Assembly: GCA_046304235.1 (NCBI GenBank) | Contig: JBKCEW010000131.1 | Span: forward strand, 1 to 6,815 | From: CANHVK01 sp046304235 | Lineage (GTDB): Bacteria; Bacteroidota; Bacteroidia; Flavobacteriales_D; Crocinitomicaceae | Direction of reading: 5' to 3' | Length of the DNA: 6,815 nucleotides | In this document: one piece after another, positions 5,654-6,815 of the stretch | Layout of the letters: every line of letters starts with the position of its first letter | Position numbering within the stretch: the stretch's first letter is position 1 | Translations under genes and position numbers: made by a program | The notes under the pieces: generated by a model | What the model saw: only the letters and a program-made list of their open reading frames with translations | Database searches by the model: none | What the model was told of the DNA's origin: nothing

Positions 5654-6815
5654 TTATTTTATTTTTTCAAAGCGTTGAAACAAGGGTTTCAACGCTTTTT
5701 TTGTTTCTGGTGATAATGAATTTTCGTTTTCTTTGTATATGCGTAAAGCAATTTGCTCAAAGCTAGGTTTGTTTAGCATTAATTCGTATAATTGGTAATT
5801 ACTTTCTATATCTCCATAATTGGATAAAAACGTACCGATTGCTTCTGCTGTTTTGCCATAACCAAAACGAATCGATTGATTAAACCAAAGTCGTTGCAAG
5901 GTTTTGTTTGGATGAGTTGAAAAATGATACTTGCTTTCTAAGTAGTCTAGTTTTTCTGCGCTTATGGTTTTTGGTAATAGTTGAATAAAAACATACCAAT
6001 CGTCTAAAGTGTATTTCTTTACAAGGCGCTTGAATTTCTTTATTTTTGAAAATTTACGTTGGTAACTATATAATTTACAATCTTTATGTATGGTTTTATA
6101 TCTTTTGGATTCAATGAGTAAGTCTTGCTTTTTTAATTTACTGTCTTCTAACCAACGTTTGATGTTGTAATTGATTATTTCATTTTGAATTAAGAAATGG
6201 GTTAATTCACGTTCAAATTGTTCTTTGCTATTGATTGTTTTTTTCTTATTGTAACTTCTTAAAAAGCTTTCAAACAAAGATTTCCCAAGTGTTTTTTCTA
6301 GATGATTTAGAAATAAAAATCCTTTAAGTTGAAAACTCATTCTTTCTTGATATGATAAATTGCGGTTTTCATCACATGGTTTACTGTAAATATTCGAAAG
6401 CCTTACTAAAGGGATGTGTTGTGAATTTGCATTTCTTCGGTTTTCTTCAAGATAACTTTTGACTAAAAAGTCTCGGTATTCAATACTTGAATTTTTAGTT
6501 TTTATATAAAGGGCTAAAAAGCGGTTCATGCCGATGATTAATTGGCGGTTTGATTCACATTTGGTACTGAATAAGGGATAAGGCCAAGTCTGAAATAAGT
6601 ATTCTTGTAAATAATCATCAGAGTATTGGAATTTACTTATGCTTACAGGATGTATGAAAGACAAATTGGGATAATCAAAAGATTTGAAAGGAAACTTTGG
6701 TGGTAAAATACAAAGATTGTTTTCTTTGCGATGAAGGTTTCCAAATAATGTAGTTGTTTGATTTTTAAGTAAATTGAAGTGCTTAAATTCAGTTGTTATT
6801 TTACTTGAAGTGAAT
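5654..6815 (-). CDS. M1 aminopeptidase (leukotriene A4 hydrolase-type) homologue with destroyed active site; 5' end beyond window
   Basis: The frame is open from the window edge to the stop at 5654-5656, giving 386 visible residues. A start at 6664 would be a TTG inside a conserved segment and is rejected. Visible residues 37-56 (LPPKFPF...YPNLSFIHP) match the LPPSFPY-GGMEN-P-LTFVTP segment of leukotriene A4 hydrolase, and the alignment continues without gaps for about 65 residues. At the zinc motif HExxH-x18-E the protein has Glu71-Tyr72, Gln75 and Ile94; Trp77 and Gly95 are kept. GxMEN reads KSFDY (44-48). The helical M1 C-terminal domain follows (LKGFLFLNHLEKTLG, 163-177; LDYLESKYHFS, 289-299; FLSNYGDIES, 329-338). 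From GxMEN to the end is 342 residues, close to human LTA4H. A Lys/Arg-rich stretch lies at about 236-267. The numbers for LTA4H are from recall. I infer a folded, non-catalytic M1 protein; its role is unknown. Confidence 0.82.
   Translation of the reverse strand, partial: FTSSKITTEFKHFNLLKNQTTTLFGNLHRKENNLCILPPKFPFKSFDYPNLSFIHPVSISKFQYSDDYLQEYLFQTWPYPLFSTKCESNRQLIIGMNRFLALYIKTKNSSIEYRDFLVKSYLEENRRNANSQHIPLVRLSNIYSKPCDENRNLSYQERMSFQLKGFLFLNHLEKTLGKSLFESFLRSYNKKKTINSKEQFERELTHFLIQNEIINYNIKRWLEDSKLKKQDLLIESKRYKTIHKDCKLYSYQRKFSKIKKFKRLVKKYTLDDWYVFIQLLPKTISAEKLDYLESKYHFSTHPNKTLQRLWFNQSIRFGYGKTAEAIGTFLSNYGDIESNYQLYELMLNKPSFEQIALRIYKENENSLSPETKKALKPLFQRFEKIK
5669..5702 (+). terminator. Intrinsic terminator of fabI
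   Basis: A perfect 12-base-pair stem, AAAGCGTTGAAA (5669-5680) with TTTCAACGCTTT (5687-5698), closes a CAAGGG loop and runs into a T-tract (5696-5702). A C-G pair inside the loop could add a thirteenth pair and leave a tetraloop. The T-tract lies only on the plus-strand side, so it terminates fabI transcription. The whole hairpin lies inside the last codons of the convergent minus-strand gene. Confidence 0.9.

Noticed and set aside
1..6815. Mobile elements, CRISPR arrays, tRNA or rRNA genes, or a defence island
   Set aside because: No repeats, transposase motifs, direct-repeat arrays or RNA-gene folds were seen; the window is almost fully occupied by housekeeping genes plus the M1-like gene.

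Overview
This AT-rich window looks like a chromosomal segment from a member of the Bacteroidota, most likely a flavobacterium-like lineage (Flavobacteriales; a Crocinitomicaceae/Fluviicola-type organism is my guess, not shown by the sequence). The evidence is the gene order coaBC - porD (DUF4835) - recN, the presence of a type IX secretion protein found only in that phylum, start codons with no Shine-Dalgarno sequence (A/T-rich leaders), and a Bacteroidota-style TAnnTTTG promoter element before fabI.

Layout: bases 1-947 hold the 3' part of coaBC (coenzyme A biosynthesis; the start lies left of the window). After a 70-base gap comes a tightly packed plus-strand run: porD (1018-1923), recN (1923-3581, start overlapping the porD stop), a DUF423 membrane protein (3589-3987) and a PhnP-like metallo-beta-lactamase-fold hydrolase (3980-4762, overlapping DUF423 by 8 bases). 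After a 67-base gap containing a probable promoter lies fabI (4830-5645), closed by a strong intrinsic terminator at 5669-5702. A convergent minus-strand gene ends only 8 bases from fabI and runs off the right edge (5654 to beyond 6815).

The plus-strand genes are ordinary housekeeping genes: CoA synthesis, gliding/secretion machinery, recombinational repair, a membrane protein of unknown role, a hydrolase and fatty-acid elongation. They appear to share transcripts rather than a pathway.

The most unusual item is the minus-strand gene. The reading frame stays open through the window edge, and a conventional start at 6664 would be an artefact (a TTG inside the gene). The extended protein aligns, nearly without gaps around the active-site region, with the catalytic and C-terminal domains of M1 aminopeptidases of the leukotriene A4 hydrolase type. 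However, all three zinc ligands, the catalytic glutamate, most of the GxMEN motif and the C-terminal Arg/Lys substrate anchor are replaced. It looks like an intact but catalytically dead M1 pseudopeptidase. A second, milder oddity is that the CoaC half of coaBC lacks both the Asn and the Cys known as catalytic residues in E. coli.
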